DNA from: Gnetum montanum
Taxonomy: Eukaryota; Streptophyta; Gnetopsida; Gnetales; Gnetaceae
DNA: 40,703 bases
NCBI GenBank assembly: GCA_015680685.1
Contig: MNCI01009521.1
Coordinates: 1,459-42,161, forward strand
Direction of reading: 5' to 3'
Made by a program: the position numbers and the translations under genes
Shown here: positions 10,035 to 20,950 of the stretch, piece by piece
Layout of the letters: the number at the start of each line of letters is the position of its first letter
How positions within the stretch are numbered: the first letter of the stretch is position 1
Notes under the pieces: model-generated
Told to the model about the DNA's origin: nothing
The model's database searches: none
What the model saw: only the letters and a program-made list of their open reading frames with translations

Positions 10035-13000
10035 ATGTCTTCTCACGGGAGAGAGGTATCCAAGCCACCAGTGCCACAAGAATGTCGGGTGGTGTACAAG
10101 CATCTCGATGATTATGTCTCTGACTTCACTTTCGTCCTACATTAGGATGAGCATCTATGATGGTGGGACATGAAGGGCAACATCGTACTACCACCCGACC
10201 GATCGACTCCTACGATGCTATTTCACAATCTTGGTAGACTAGGCATCCAGGACCGTGGAGTGGAGTATGTCATGGAGGACCATGACTACTGGGATTATTG
10301 TCCCACTGAGGCTCAATGAGCATGAGACCAGCAGTAGGTGGAAAGATATGAACACTTGAAGGGGAAATAATTTAGTAATCCCTTATTATTGCAAGGGCTG
10401 TAGGATGATGGGGATCCCATCTTTCATGATACCCATTCGACTGAACTTCCCCTGGGGCAACAGATTCTTTAGTCCATCATCCAGAGCAAGCCTCCAAGTG
10501 ACCGAGATCCTGAAGGGGATGGAGGGTCATGTAGCAAGGATGGACAAGATGATCGAGACCATCATTAGGGTAGAGGGGGAGATCAACACCGGAGCGGTGA
10601 CGAGTCCTCTCCTTCTTCTCCATCCTCTTGCTTCCCTACACCTTCATCCAGCTCAGGCTCTGATTGTAACTAGGGTAGAAAGGAGTGAAAGGATGGTGGT
10701 AAAAAGGTTCGAAAGGGACAACGTGAGGAAACATGTGACCAATTGCGTGATGCTCGCCAGCATGAAAGGAGGGGTAGCTGGAATCGTCACAGACATTATG
10801 GTCCTCAGTAGGACTATGACTCAGATGAGTCGTTGTTGGCTACTTGGAGCATGCTCCATATCGTTGAGGTATTTTAGTTCCCTAGTAGGCACGTGAAGGA
10901 TAGCCAGATCAAGAGCATTGATATGAACAACATCCCCAGATTTGAAGGGGGATACAATTGTGATCCACAGACTCACCTGTAGGTGTTCCATGATGCCTGA
11001 ACCCTGCAAAACATTGACAATGATTGGCAGAAGTTGAATTTGTTCACTCACACACTCATTAAGGAAGTAGAAAACTGGTACCAGTCCTTGGAGTCGGAAT
11101 CAATCAGAAGATGGAGTATGATGCTTGAGATTTTCAATGACAAGTATCAAACGTACTCCAGAGTGGCAAACCTGAGATGTCAGATCCAAGGGTGGAAACA
11201 AGGTAATCATGAACCCTTGGATGTAGCCATGAGTAGATACTATTCACTACTACATCGGTGCCCTGGTCATGGCTACTCTCAGCGGGCATAGCTTTGTCAT
11301 ATTATTGATGGGCTTCGTTTTGAAACATGAAAGACCCTTGGCGTGTATGCCTAGGGATGATTGTCGGAGCTAAGGGCCCATGAATTACACCACCTCATTG
11401 AATAGGTGGCCAGGGAGGAAGGAGAACTTAGAAAAAAGAAGAGTGCAGAAGAATTCAACTAGGATCCTTCCCTCAGAAAAAGGGAAGTTCGATTTTGTGA
11501 CGAGGAGGAGGAATCACCACTGGAAGTAGTCATGAACTGAAAGACCTTGCCTTTCCAAAATTTTGCATCTGAAATATCAGCAAAGGTTGATAAGGTGTGG
11601 GACTCTTTGGACGAAAAATTCCAAAGTGTGCTAAAAATTGTAGAAGAGTCCAAAGAACAAGGTAACGATCGCGATCGACGCAGGAAGAAGGAAGCTGAAT
11701 GTGCCCAATATAGAGGTAAGGGTAAATTTTCTGTAGTAAAGTAGGTTGTAGACTCTGACATCAAGGAGGATGATGAATGTGGCATATGCCAATATGAACA
11801 TCCTAAGGGATGTTGTCTTGTGGTGTCACATCTTCAAGAGTCTGGGGTGTACACATTGAATCCTTTCTTGACGAGGCAGAAAACACCCCGAAGGTTTCCT
11901 TACCCACAAGGCAATCCCAGGCAATTCCACCAGCAGTAGCAAGGGTATTATCCAAGTGGAATGCCATCGCAACCCTATGAATACTTGCAGCAATGGCAGC
12001 ACCCACAAGTATGGGGGATGCCACCTCCAAGGTAGTAGTACCCTTACAAATAACCATATCCCTATGGGTACTACATTCAACAACCAGTCTGTACATAGGA
12101 CTCTTTCAGTCATGTAGCCTTTCCAAGTTATTACCGTCTCCCAGAATATTTTTGACCTCAATCTTCATCACCCAGGGGGGAAAACCCACATCTCTTCTAT
12201 CCTCCATCACCTTCTCCTACCACTCCTCCACAACATCCCACTCAGCTACCACCTACTCCACCTATGTAGGGAGAAATACTACCATAGCCACAGCAACGCA
12301 ACACTGCGAGGGCTATCAACATACAACCAGCTCCTCATCCGAGTGGATCAGAAGCCAAGCTACAGAAACATCCCTTCTTCTGGCCTAATCATGTATGCAC
12401 ACCCTCGCACCCACCAGTGGCTGGTGCCTCTAAACCTCAAACCACCTCTACTATTCCACCACTCGAGCAGCCTTCAAGCCCACCACACTCCAACGTCCAA
12501 ATGATCATGTTCACATATGGCGTGACTGATTGGATAAAGGCAGGTCACCTTCCCTAGAAATTAACTGATCTGGGAAGTCTCCTCGTCCATCTTTAGGTGG
12601 CAGGAAATGAGCCATGTAAAGCTCTTTTGGATTTAGGGTCAGGGGTCAATTTGATCTCACATGACATGTACAAGAATTAGAACTTTTCCCCGTTAAAGAA
12701 GAGCAACATTAGGCTCGAACTGGCAGAACAGTCCATCATTGTTCCCTTAAGAGTGGTGGAGGACATTGTGACCACTGTTTGTGGGTGGTCCTACCTTACT
12801 AATTTCCTTGTCATTAGTATTGAGAATTGCAAGGGGAACTTCCCAATCATATTGGGAAGGGCCTGGTTGAGCATGGTGGATGCAAGACTAGGACCTCAAG
12901 ATCTTTCTCTTGAAATTTCAAAGGAATATCTTTTTGGAAAGATCGAGAAGAAGTGTATTCCATGCAACGTGTACAGTGACTCAGGGTGCAACTGTGTGCA

Positions 13001-13310
13001 GTAGCTATAGTCCGCCAAGCGGACATCCATTCAAGCATGCAGTCAGTGTACCACAGAATCACCAGTTCGACAATGCTTGTACGCAGCAGCCACAACTCAA
13101 GAAGGCACCCAGTGGCTGATAGCTGATCCTGCTAATAACACATTGTGCATGGAACCATCTAAGGGGTTTGTACAAGCCTACGTAGACAACATGGATGATT
13201 TGGAAGAGGTTCACAAACAAGCATCCATTGTTGATGGTCATGGCGAATGGGGAAATTTGCACATCCCTGAGAACTTCAAACACAAGCCCTTGGAACTCAA
13301 ACCCTTCCAT
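10035..13310 (+). pseudogene. Degenerate gag-protease of element C
   Basis: From ATG 10,035 (Met-Ser-Ser) the frame encodes, in order: an N-terminal gag region (DFTFVLH...); an acidic/Ser-rich stretch with shifts near 10,600-10,800; the gag core (NWYQSLESES, YQTYSRVANL, GWKQGNHEPLDVAM, YYSLLHRCPGHGYS; 11,034-11,291); a coiled segment with KVDKVWDSLDEKFQ; a compact zinc knuckle CGICQYEHPKGCC (11,778-11,816); a Pro/Gln-rich region (about 11,880-12,500); and the protease with ALLDLGSGVNLIS (about 12,615-12,655) and IILGRAWLS. Numerous TAG and TGA codons interrupt it. Many sit where A or B have CAG or where CGA is plausible, suggesting C-to-T decay. The linker homology to A ends around KPLELKP (about 13,300). 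Confidence 0.8.
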
Positions 13311-13990
13311 GGGCTCCACCTAACCAGGGATACCCCCTCGTCATCACCAGGACAGCCTCGCTCCATTTTTCGTGTCTCCGCCTTTCCACCTAGTTGTGGG
13401 GGAGACTATCATCCCTGCTAACCCATTCCAATACACCCCTCACCATTTTGAAATATTTTTTTTTATACTTTTTTTTCAAAATCATTCATACATTTGTCAA
13501 TTCTTATTAATTTTTTCCCTTCTTTACTTATTTTTTGTTTCTTTGTGAGTGATTCATTTTTCACGTGATCGCTAATGCGTCGTCTTATTGTCATCAGGTG
13601 TCTAGCGTGGATGGTTTTTGTTGCGAGGGTAATGTACAATAGTCCACCTAGTTATTTGGCTCCTGCCCTCGCATGGTTATCTTTGGACTTTACGTCTATT
13701 TTCAGCTCATAAACTTGGCAGTAAGTCCACATCATCCACCCATTCACTCACTCCATGGTTCCCCTTCTGTTGAGAACATGTAACCCCTTCACTTAGAAAC
13801 ATTGTAATTAATCTTTGAGTTGTGTAGTTCCCATACTTGGGGATGACCCAATGGTTTGACTCAGGTGTGACTTCAAGGGGAATGCAACATTAGTCGCTCT
13901 CTCCTGTCCCCCGGGTTGCTATTGTATCCTTACGGATTTCCTACCACTCCACGTTCTTCTCTCCATGGAAGCTTCTTGGCAGTTCGACCT

Positions 13991-14248
13991 TGCATGGTGT
14001 GGTCCTTACCAAAAANNNNNNNNNNNNNNNNNNNNNNNNNNNNNNNNNNNNNNNNNNNNNNNNNNNNNNNNNNNNNNNNNNNNNNNNNNNNNNNNNNNNN
14101 NNNNNNNNNNNNNNNNNNNNNNNNNNNNNNNNNNNNNNNNNNNNNNNNNNNNNNNNNNNNNNNNNNNNNNNNNNNNNNNNNNNNNNNNNNNNNNNNNNNN
14201 NNNNNAAAAAAAAAACAAATAAACATGAGGATTCAAAGCACACCCCTT
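13991..14248 (+). repeat. Hairpin module 1 of element C, containing the gap
   Basis: TGCATGGTGTGGTCCTTACC is followed by A residues, the N gap, more A residues, and then ATGAGGATTCAAAGCACACCCC. GGTGTG/CACACC and TCCT/AGGA can pair. The true loop length is unknown because of the gap. Confidence 0.55.
14016..14205. other. Assembly gap (190 N)
   Basis: A run of N lies between AAAAA and an A-rich tract. The apparent open frames across this gap are artefacts. Confidence 1.
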
Positions 14249-14279
14249 GGTCGAATGCATGTGAACACGCATGGGTCTT

Positions 14280-14350
14280 TGCATGGTGTGGTTCCCCCGA
14301 AAAAAAAATCATCATGACATCACTATGTGGGAATTCAAAGCACACCCCTT
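14280..14350 (+). repeat. Hairpin module 2 of element C
   Basis: TGCATGGTGTGGTTCCCCCG, an A9 run and a short insert are followed by TGGGAATTCAAAGCACACCCCTT. The outer GGTGTG/CACACC and inner TTCCC/GGGAA pairings are intact. Confidence 0.65.
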
Positions 14351-15093
14351 AAACTGCCTCTCACAGGCCACAAGCACTACTTATGGGACTTCCTTCATCC
14401 CCTCTAACTTCATCCCATTTCACTTGCTTCCTCTCACGTTTGTTGGAGTGGTGGTTCTCTGTGGGTGCATTCCTACTTCCTTGGGGGATGGCCAGGGCTT
14501 CGTCTGTTGCTGTGATGTCACTGTATGTGGATGGTTTTGGGTCTGAACTCAGGAAAGGTTCTACCGGGTCACTTAACCACAACTGCACATGGGGTTTCAT
14601 GTGACCGACGATCAAAATTCCATTTTCACGTTTCTTTCTTCACCTAGTTTTCTCCGTAACTCACCTCACTACCTGTCTTATGTTGCGAAAGTTTGTCGTG
14701 GTTTCCTTGGACTTCTCATGCCATGGCAGGATCTCTTGGGTAGGAGTCTTAACTGACGAACACCATTCTTGGCCCCGGGGCCCATGGACGCCAGTGTTGA
14801 GGATCTGCAGGGGCTACTACGGCTATTGCTTGCTATGGGGAGGACCCACCCACATATTCTTGGTCTTGCTTGTTAAGTCTCCCATCCTTTGGATCTCATG
14901 GTTGATTATTTTTAGGATCCTATTACTCGATTTCTTCTCCATGGAGTTCTTTTGCATCACGTTCTCCTATTTTTGACTCTTTTTTGAGCCCCGATTACCT
15001 TCCTCTTGTCCTTAGCCATGACCGGGCCTCTCACGTGCTTCAACCGCCCCAATTTGACTTTTCAAATTCATCATTTTGGGCTTTTTCTGGGTT

Positions 15094-15213
15094 GGTCAAT
15101 GTTGGTCAACATTGGTCAATGGGTGCACACCCCTGTGTATACAGGGCCCTGTATACGTAGCCCCTTGCATATACGCAGCCTCGTCGACGCAGCATCCAAC
15201 CCCTATATATAGG
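15094..15213 (+). promoter_or_regulatory. Candidate internal promoter of element C
   Basis: Three GGTCAA motifs (the complement of the TTGACC W-box) lie at 15,094, 15,104 and 15,114, exactly 10 bp apart. They are followed by short CG-rich palindromes around GTATAC (15,136-15,180), a TCGTCGACGC block, and a palindromic CCTATATATAGG (15,202-15,213) containing TATATATA. The arrangement copies the logic of the LTR U3, with palindromes and then a TATA box. It lies about 390 bp upstream of the extra ORF. Promoter activity is inferred. Confidence 0.5.
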
Positions 15214-15355
15214 GTTGTTGCGCTTTACATTTTCATTTTTTGGAATCCAAATTGAGGGCAGATTTTGCCATTTTTTCTGCCTAACTCTTCCCTAAGCACC
15301 TATGTTCTCTTGTGCATCCACATCAATCGATCCTTTCCCTTTTAAGCAACTGGAG

Positions 15356-15603
15356 GTATGCTCTTAGTCGTGGGGGGGTGATGCCTATGCATAATTAATT
15401 AATTAATTAGTTAATTACAAAAACAACCGTTTAAACTTCAACTCATCCTTTGTTGTTTTTGGCTCTAACCCATAAATTAACACTTCGGGAGACTTAAAGA
15501 AATGCCTGTGCCAACAACATAACCTAGTTGAACTGAGAAGGTGTATAAGGACCATCTTGAGCTACTTATGCACAATCTAATGGGTGGTTATGTTTGATTG
15601 TAG
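15356..15603 (+). other. Candidate intron in the leader of the extra ORF (element C)
   Basis: CTGGAG|GTATGC at 15,355/15,356 is a good donor, and TTGATTGTAG at 15,594-15,603 is an acceptor directly before ATGGCACCC. Between them is AT-rich sequence with a short ATTA microsatellite. Element A has AA instead of AG at the equivalent acceptor. The splice sites are predicted by eye only. Confidence 0.35.
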
Positions 15604-18459
15604 ATGGCACCCAAACCAAGGCATCCAAGGGGCAAAGGACCATCACAACCGAGGGACAAGCGCCCATGCACGGGAAGAGGATGAGGCATGCAATAGCCAA
15701 AGCACGTGGAAGGCTCTCATACAATTGGCCCCCTCCGTGAAGGACCTGACGTGGAATCTGTCCATCAGATTCCTAAAGAGGAGATTCCCAGCGAGCAATC
15801 GCAAGGGGATGAGACTCCTGGGATAGCACCACAACTTGAGGTCACCCTGACCCAAGCCTGTCTTGATGCTATCACACCGCGTGAGGTGCAACGGATGGTC
15901 CTCCAAGAGCTAAACTTTGGACCATTCCTCGAGAACATGCCAGAAGAAGTGAAGCTCCAACTGCAAAACTCTCCGATGTGGCCTATCATCACAACTAATG
16001 GTGAATGGTACTTAGGAGAGACCTATCTCTTTTGGACGAATCGGCAACCAGGGTCTAGATTAAGAATCAAAGACATTTATGTCTCTTACTCTTCATAGGA
16101 GATAGCACAGGCTCTAGGGTTGCCCGAGACTGGAGTAGATGTGGTGGAAATTCCAAAACAAGCTGACCCAGAGGTGAAGGAAAAATGGACCAAATGGTGC
16201 TATGGGGTAGAGCGTAAGGAATTTGGCTCTTTGACCACGGCAGAGAGGGTATACTCAAAGATCGTGTCTTACCACTTGAACTCAATGATAAGACCTAGAA
16301 AAATCACAACCTTCTCTGCTTGTGTGTGTGCTACCTTGAGTGGGAAATTCCTAATCAGTCTTCCACAACTGTTGTTCTTGGAGATTGAAAAGAGGTTCAT
16401 TGAGAGTGAACATGGAAGATGAGCTCTCCCCTTTCCCTGCTTAATCCAAAAGTTGTGCAAATGGGTAGGGATAGCATGGTATTCTAATGATGTAATTCGG
16501 CATACCACGATTGCCTCCTGGTGGAAAATGATGAAGGATAAAACTCCTACCACCACACAGATAGAGGGAGAGCAGCAACCACCTCCACCACCTACACAAA
16601 CAACAAGGTCGAATTCGTAAAACATTGCATAACACATCCGCGAAATCTGACAAATGCTCTTGAGCCAACAAGAGCAATATGGCAGGACTAGTGGAGGAGA
16701 AGACCCTTCAGTCTATTGCCCTGCAATGAGCCACATGGAGTAAGTGGCTTGATTAGTTAGCTTGCTTGAAAAAGTAGGGCCGATGTTCTCCATAGCCCAA
16801 ATGCAAGTGCCTGCACGAACAGATCCTAGTGTTCGAGAGGTGATAGTATCCACACATCAATTGTTTCTTGAAATCTCTAGGAATGCTGCTACCTTTTTGG
16901 TACGCTTGGAGGATGGTCAAGGGGTAACAGTCCTGCTGATGTAGCACCAAGGATAGGAGACTGCGGCTAAAGTGGTTGCTAACACAATTGCTACGGCTCT
17001 CAATGCACCAACAACATTTGTACCGAATGTTCATGGACTACAAGATGTACAAGCATTTGCTGGAACTTCACATAACAAGATTGATGCAGCCCAACACGAG
17101 TAGTTGTTGGACCGACTAGTGGGAACCAGGCAATTGCTTCCAGATATCTTCGACCTTCCGGACAATATTATTGCAACCTAGTCAGAGCTGCTCTCAGCAA
17201 GGGGTAAGAGCCTCATTTTGGAAGGGCAACTTGAAGTTGCTCAAGTCACTTTTCAATGCTTGGCAATGGAAGTAGCCCAATTAAGAGCCCAACTTGTTGA
17301 TCCAGCCATCCTCAACCTTGAAATCACTAGAGATGAAGCTTTTCAACAACTTCAACTCAAACTTTAAATCGTTGAGGATGTGTGAGAGACAGCGATCTTC
17401 GATAAGTCCTTGGTAGATGTTCGAGCGTATCATTTAGACAAGGACTTGATGGAGGTTCGCCAGGAGAACGTTCGATTGACCACGGAGGTTCATTGCCTAC
17501 ACAATGTTGGTGCAAAAAATGAACACATGAAAACTCTTACCCACCAATAGCAGGAAGAACTAGCCAAGGTGAATACAAATGTAAGAAGGTTGGCTGTTGA
17601 AAATCAAAATCTGTCAATGGAGGAGGTTCAGGCGTTGCGACAGAAGTCTACAATTAAAATCGCTGCTTGGAAGAATGAGGCCCTAGAATTTGAGAACATC
17701 AAAAATCATTACAAGGACCAAGTGGGATTATAGAAGGAAGTAAACAAAAAGCATATTCAAGTCGCAAAGGCCAAAATGAACCAAGCACTCCAACAGCTCC
17801 AAGAAGGAGGTGAGGTATGGCAACCTATCTTTGATGCGTTGAATGCCTACAATCAAGCTGAAATCCACCTTAAGGAGCTGTAGATTGAAGAGATGACAGA
17901 ATATATGGAGCTTGCCAACCTTCGATATGTAAACCTAGCTATGCTCATAGCTGGGAGACCGCAGTCAAAATTGGAAAAGCAAGTGGCTGCCTTGTATTCT
18001 CTATACGAGGGTGAGTTCCAGGCACATAAAGCAACAAAGTAGAAACTGAAAACGGTAAATGCGGAACTCGAGGTTCTCCGCATGTGATTTGAAGGACAAC
18101 GTACAGTCACAGAGAACCTGGGCCATCGAATGAATGACTATCAATAGCTACAGGAATCAATCTGAGCATTCAACATCGAACGAAAGTAGTTTGTAGCCTG
18201 GTTTGTCAACCTAAAAGAACTCTTCCCAGTGCTGCCATGCCCTTGGGAGGTTCCAGTTCTAGCACACATTGGAGAAGCTGCTTGGATAGTGAATGATCCC
18301 AAAAGCAAAGAAGAAAAGATGAGGGCTCTCTTGGAGGCTTTCTGGTTGCCTCTAGAAGTTGCAGCTGCTATGAGGTAATCATCATTCGTGCCACCACCAA
18401 CGCATGGGCTAGAGGCTGGAGAAGGTCCATCGGAACCACCGCCCCCAGGGACGATGTGA
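15604..18459 (+). pseudogene. Extra ORF of element C: plant-transposon-protein-like domain plus coiled coil
   Basis: One frame of 951 codons runs from ATG 15,604 to TGA 18,457, broken by many stops. The N-terminus is basic (MAPKPRHPRGK). Residues about 60-300 hold a domain that resembles, from memory, the 'putative plant transposon protein' family: MWPIITTNGEWYLGETYLFW, EIAQALGLPETG, WTKWCYGVERKEFGSL, RPRKITTFSACVCATLSGKF, LPFPCLIQKLCKWVGIAWYS. A Pro tract (QQPPPPPTQTT, about 16,572-16,604) separates it from a long Glu/Lys/Gln/Leu-rich region (about 17,160-18,180) with coiled-coil character. The C-terminus is Pro-rich. No transmembrane segment is evident, so an envelope role is not supported. 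Most stops are TAG or TGA and could derive from CAG or CGA. Confidence 0.7.
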
Positions 18460-18715
18460 TCTCCTCCAATAATTTTGTGCATCATTCTACATGGCAGAGA
18501 CTCCAAGACCAACACGGTGTTCAATTTTATCTCTAAACACTACTTTTTTTTTTGTAACTTTTCCTTCTTTGTAACTCGGGCACTTGGTAAACATTGATGT
18601 TGTGTCATGTGCGTGTGTCAAGTGTGTGTCAAGTCATGTGCGTTGTAAATAAAAGTCCATACCTTCCAAATTGTAGAGTGACTCGAGGATAAGTTTTTAC
18701 TCAATTGTGGGGGTA

Positions 18716-19639
18716 TGATGAAGTGTCATTAGTTGATGCGTTGAATAGGCCGCGTATACGGGGCTGCGTATACGTGACCGCGTATATGGGGCCTAGTCAA
18801 TGCATCGACATGACCCCATCGACGTAGCCTTCTATGCATCGACGTGGCCCCGTTTATGTGGAGCTTATTTTGGCCTATAAATAAGAGGGCCTCCCACCTC
18901 ATTTAGGTAACTTTCTAGTTAGTTGTCACGAAGCTCTTGTAGTTTGTTCCTATAGGAGATAGAATATTTTCCAAGTGCCTGCAGCAGGTGTAAGAAAAGT
19001 GATCAGCTCTTTATTCGAGTGTTGATGTACCTGAGCCCATTGGTGTGAATGGTAATAAAGACGAACTCTTCAAGCATTCCTTGCAGCATTTGGACTTAGT
19101 CATTTATTGCATTCATTAGTTTAATATGTTTATGCTTTAATAGTTACTCAAGTTCCTGTTATTGTTATTTTAATCACTTTCACTCTCTTACAAGTTTGTA
19201 AAGATCATAAGTACGACCATCTCGAACGTAAACCCCACACTTGGTAACCCAGTGACGCTTAATGTCTGGTAACCCAGCAGTGGTTAGGGGATGCTCAGAA
19301 CGTGTCTGGAAGATGGGATCAGATACTTATGCTAGGAGTAGTTAAGATTTAGATTAAGATAGTCTTAGATTACTTAACACTCTAGCCTTACTTTCCAAGA
19401 TAATTAGATGCCAAAAGATAAGTAAAAAGATACAAAAATCATTAGCCTTAATCTCACTTAACCATTGCGAGCAGAACATCACAAGTGAGATTAGGAAGAT
19501 AGTGACCATTCTAACCCAAGGTTTTGCTGGTTAGGGTCTGGTGTATGTTAAGTGCTTACAGTTTATGGAATTCAACCGAGTCACATGTGGATGCATGTGA
19601 TTTGTATGGTTGGGCGTAGGGGTACCTAGCCGCTCATCA
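18716..19639 (+). repeat. 3' LTR of element C
   Basis: It begins TGATGAAGTGTC after the purine-rich TTGTGGGGGTA and ends ...CCGCTCATCA. TATAAATA is at 18,876-18,883 and AATAAA at 19,054-19,059. The U3 contains CG-rich near-repeats around CGTATACG (18,750-18,790) that are partly missing in the 5' LTR. Confidence 0.92.
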
Positions 19640-19644
19640 CTCAC
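19640..19644. repeat. Target-site duplication CTCAC (right copy) of element C
   Basis: It is identical to 8,992-8,996 and immediately follows the CA end of the 3' LTR. Confidence 0.93.
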
Positions 19645-20950
19645 CGTTGGCTTGTTCATGAGGAAGTGGATTGCACTGTGGCCCGTATGCACAAATACTT
19701 TGTAACTGAGTACATAGTGCTGAAACATTTCTAGCATATACACCACTACCATTAATTTTTTCTTCATGGTGGTGTAATTTAACTATGCTTTCACAATGCT
19801 TTGACTTGTGCAATGGATATAGTATGGACGTTTCTTATCATCTATCTACATGAGTACTACTTCCAAATCATAGTTAAAATGCATTTGTCATGATATGGAA
19901 GGGTCTAGACTGGTCTGGTGCTTGTAGGATTGGTGTTTCTATGAGTTTCTTCTTTAATTATTGAAATGCATGTTCACATTCCTTGGTTTAGATGAAAGGT
20001 GCATCTTTCTTTATAAGCTTGACTAATGGCTTTGTGATCTTAGAGAAATTCTCTATGAATTGTTGGTAGTAGCCAATGTGTCCAAGGAATGATCGGACAT
20101 CTTTAACAATCTCTAGTTGACATGTTATTCCTTGAATGACCCTTATCTTTTCTAGGTCTACCTCAATCCCTTTTTGTAAAATTCAGTGCCTTGGCACAAT
20201 GCCTTCTTGAACCATGAGATGGCTCTTTTACCAATTGAGCCATAGGTTTATCTCTACACATCTTTTCAGTACTTGCTCAAATTAGTCTAACACTTGCTCA
20301 AAGGTAGCTCCATAGGTGGAAAAGTCATCCATGAAGAGTTCAACACTACTACCAATCTACTATTGAAAGATACTAAGGACCAAGCATTGAAAGGCTGCAG
20401 GGACATTGCATAGATCAAATGGCATCTTACAACATGCAAAAGTGCCCCAAGGGCTCATGAATTTTGTCTTGGCCTAATCTTTTGGTGCACCTTGAATTTG
20501 GTTATAGCCACTATAACCATCCAAGAAACTATAATAACAATGCCCAGATATAGTATCTAACACTTGATCTACAAATGGCAAAGGAAAGTGGTCTTTAAAT
20601 GTTGCCATATTCAATAGCCTGAAGTCGATGCAAACCCGCCATTTGCCACCCTTCTTTGGTACAATTACAAGTGGGCTAACCCACTCATTATCTGCAATTA
20701 GATAGATGAACCTCACCTTGGGGAGTTGCTCTATTTTCTCCTTGATGATTTGCTTTAATTTGGGGCTCACCTACCTCTATAACTACCTTCTAGGCTTCAT
20801 GGCCGGGTCAATGTAGATGTGATGCTGGCATATCCTTGAATCAATTCCTGTTAGCTTTGGATATGACCAAGCAAAGGTTGTTGTCATTTATTCACCACCT
20901 TCAACAACTTTTCTTTTTATTTAGGAGCAAGTTTGACATTAATTATGATT
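19645..20950 (-). pseudogene. Reverse transcriptase and RNase H N-terminal part of element A
   Basis: The reverse transcriptase is clearest at 20,474-20,770: EWVSPLVIVPKKGGKWRVCIDFRLLN, DHFPLPFVDQVLD and YYSFLDGYSGYNQI (each shown in short pieces). The catalytic FMDDFS box is at about 20,320-20,338. The connection region follows (RSFLGHIGYYQQFIENFSKI), then RNase H (KKKLMVVVYMLEMF, KVFVHTGHSAIHFL). In RNase H a Gly replaces the Asp expected in the 'TDH' motif (19,681-19,683). The frame is broken by several stops and ends at the insertion point of element C. In an intact element this would make cDNA from the genomic RNA. Confidence 0.85.

Larger units (their letters stand above)
13350..15093 (+). 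other. Non-coding spacer of element C
   Basis: It starts in sequence homologous to the post-integrase part of A (a CTCCATTTTTCG block, then TAGTTGTGGGGGA). It continues through a T-rich tract, the 'GTAAGTCCACATCATCCACC' block, 'GTGTGACTTCAAGGGG', hairpin modules and the 'GGGGAGGACCCACCCACATA' block. Matching landmarks occur in A and D in the same order. No coding potential is convincing. A 190-base run of N (14,016-14,205) interrupts it. Confidence 0.6.
8997..19639 (+). mobile_element. Element C: complete, pol-deleted Ty3/gypsy retrotransposon
   Basis: This full-length insertion of 10,643 bp has two LTRs (873 and 924 bp), perfect CTCAC target duplications, a tRNA-Asp-like PBS and a G-rich polypurine tract (TTGTGGGGGTA) at the 3' LTR. 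Inside are gag-protease (10,035 to about 13,310), a non-coding spacer with hairpin modules and the assembly gap, a promoter-like block (about 15,090-15,215), and a long extra ORF (15,604-18,459). RT, RNase H and integrase are absent: the sequence passes from the protease-RT linker to a segment that follows integrase in element A. It is therefore non-autonomous, and now also full of stops. It is inserted in the RNase H coding region of element A in the opposite orientation. Confidence 0.92.

Noticed and set aside
13916-14352. Several open frames of 85-134 codons across this stretch on both strands
   Set aside because: They exist only because N bases translate without stops; the real sequence is unknown.
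15390-15420. ATTA microsatellite as a functional element
   Set aside because: Short simple repeat inside an AT-rich candidate intron; no further support.
15604-18459. The accessory ORF as a true envelope glycoprotein
   Set aside because: No signal peptide, transmembrane helix or Cys-rich ectodomain is visible; the coiled-coil and Pro-rich composition argues against it.
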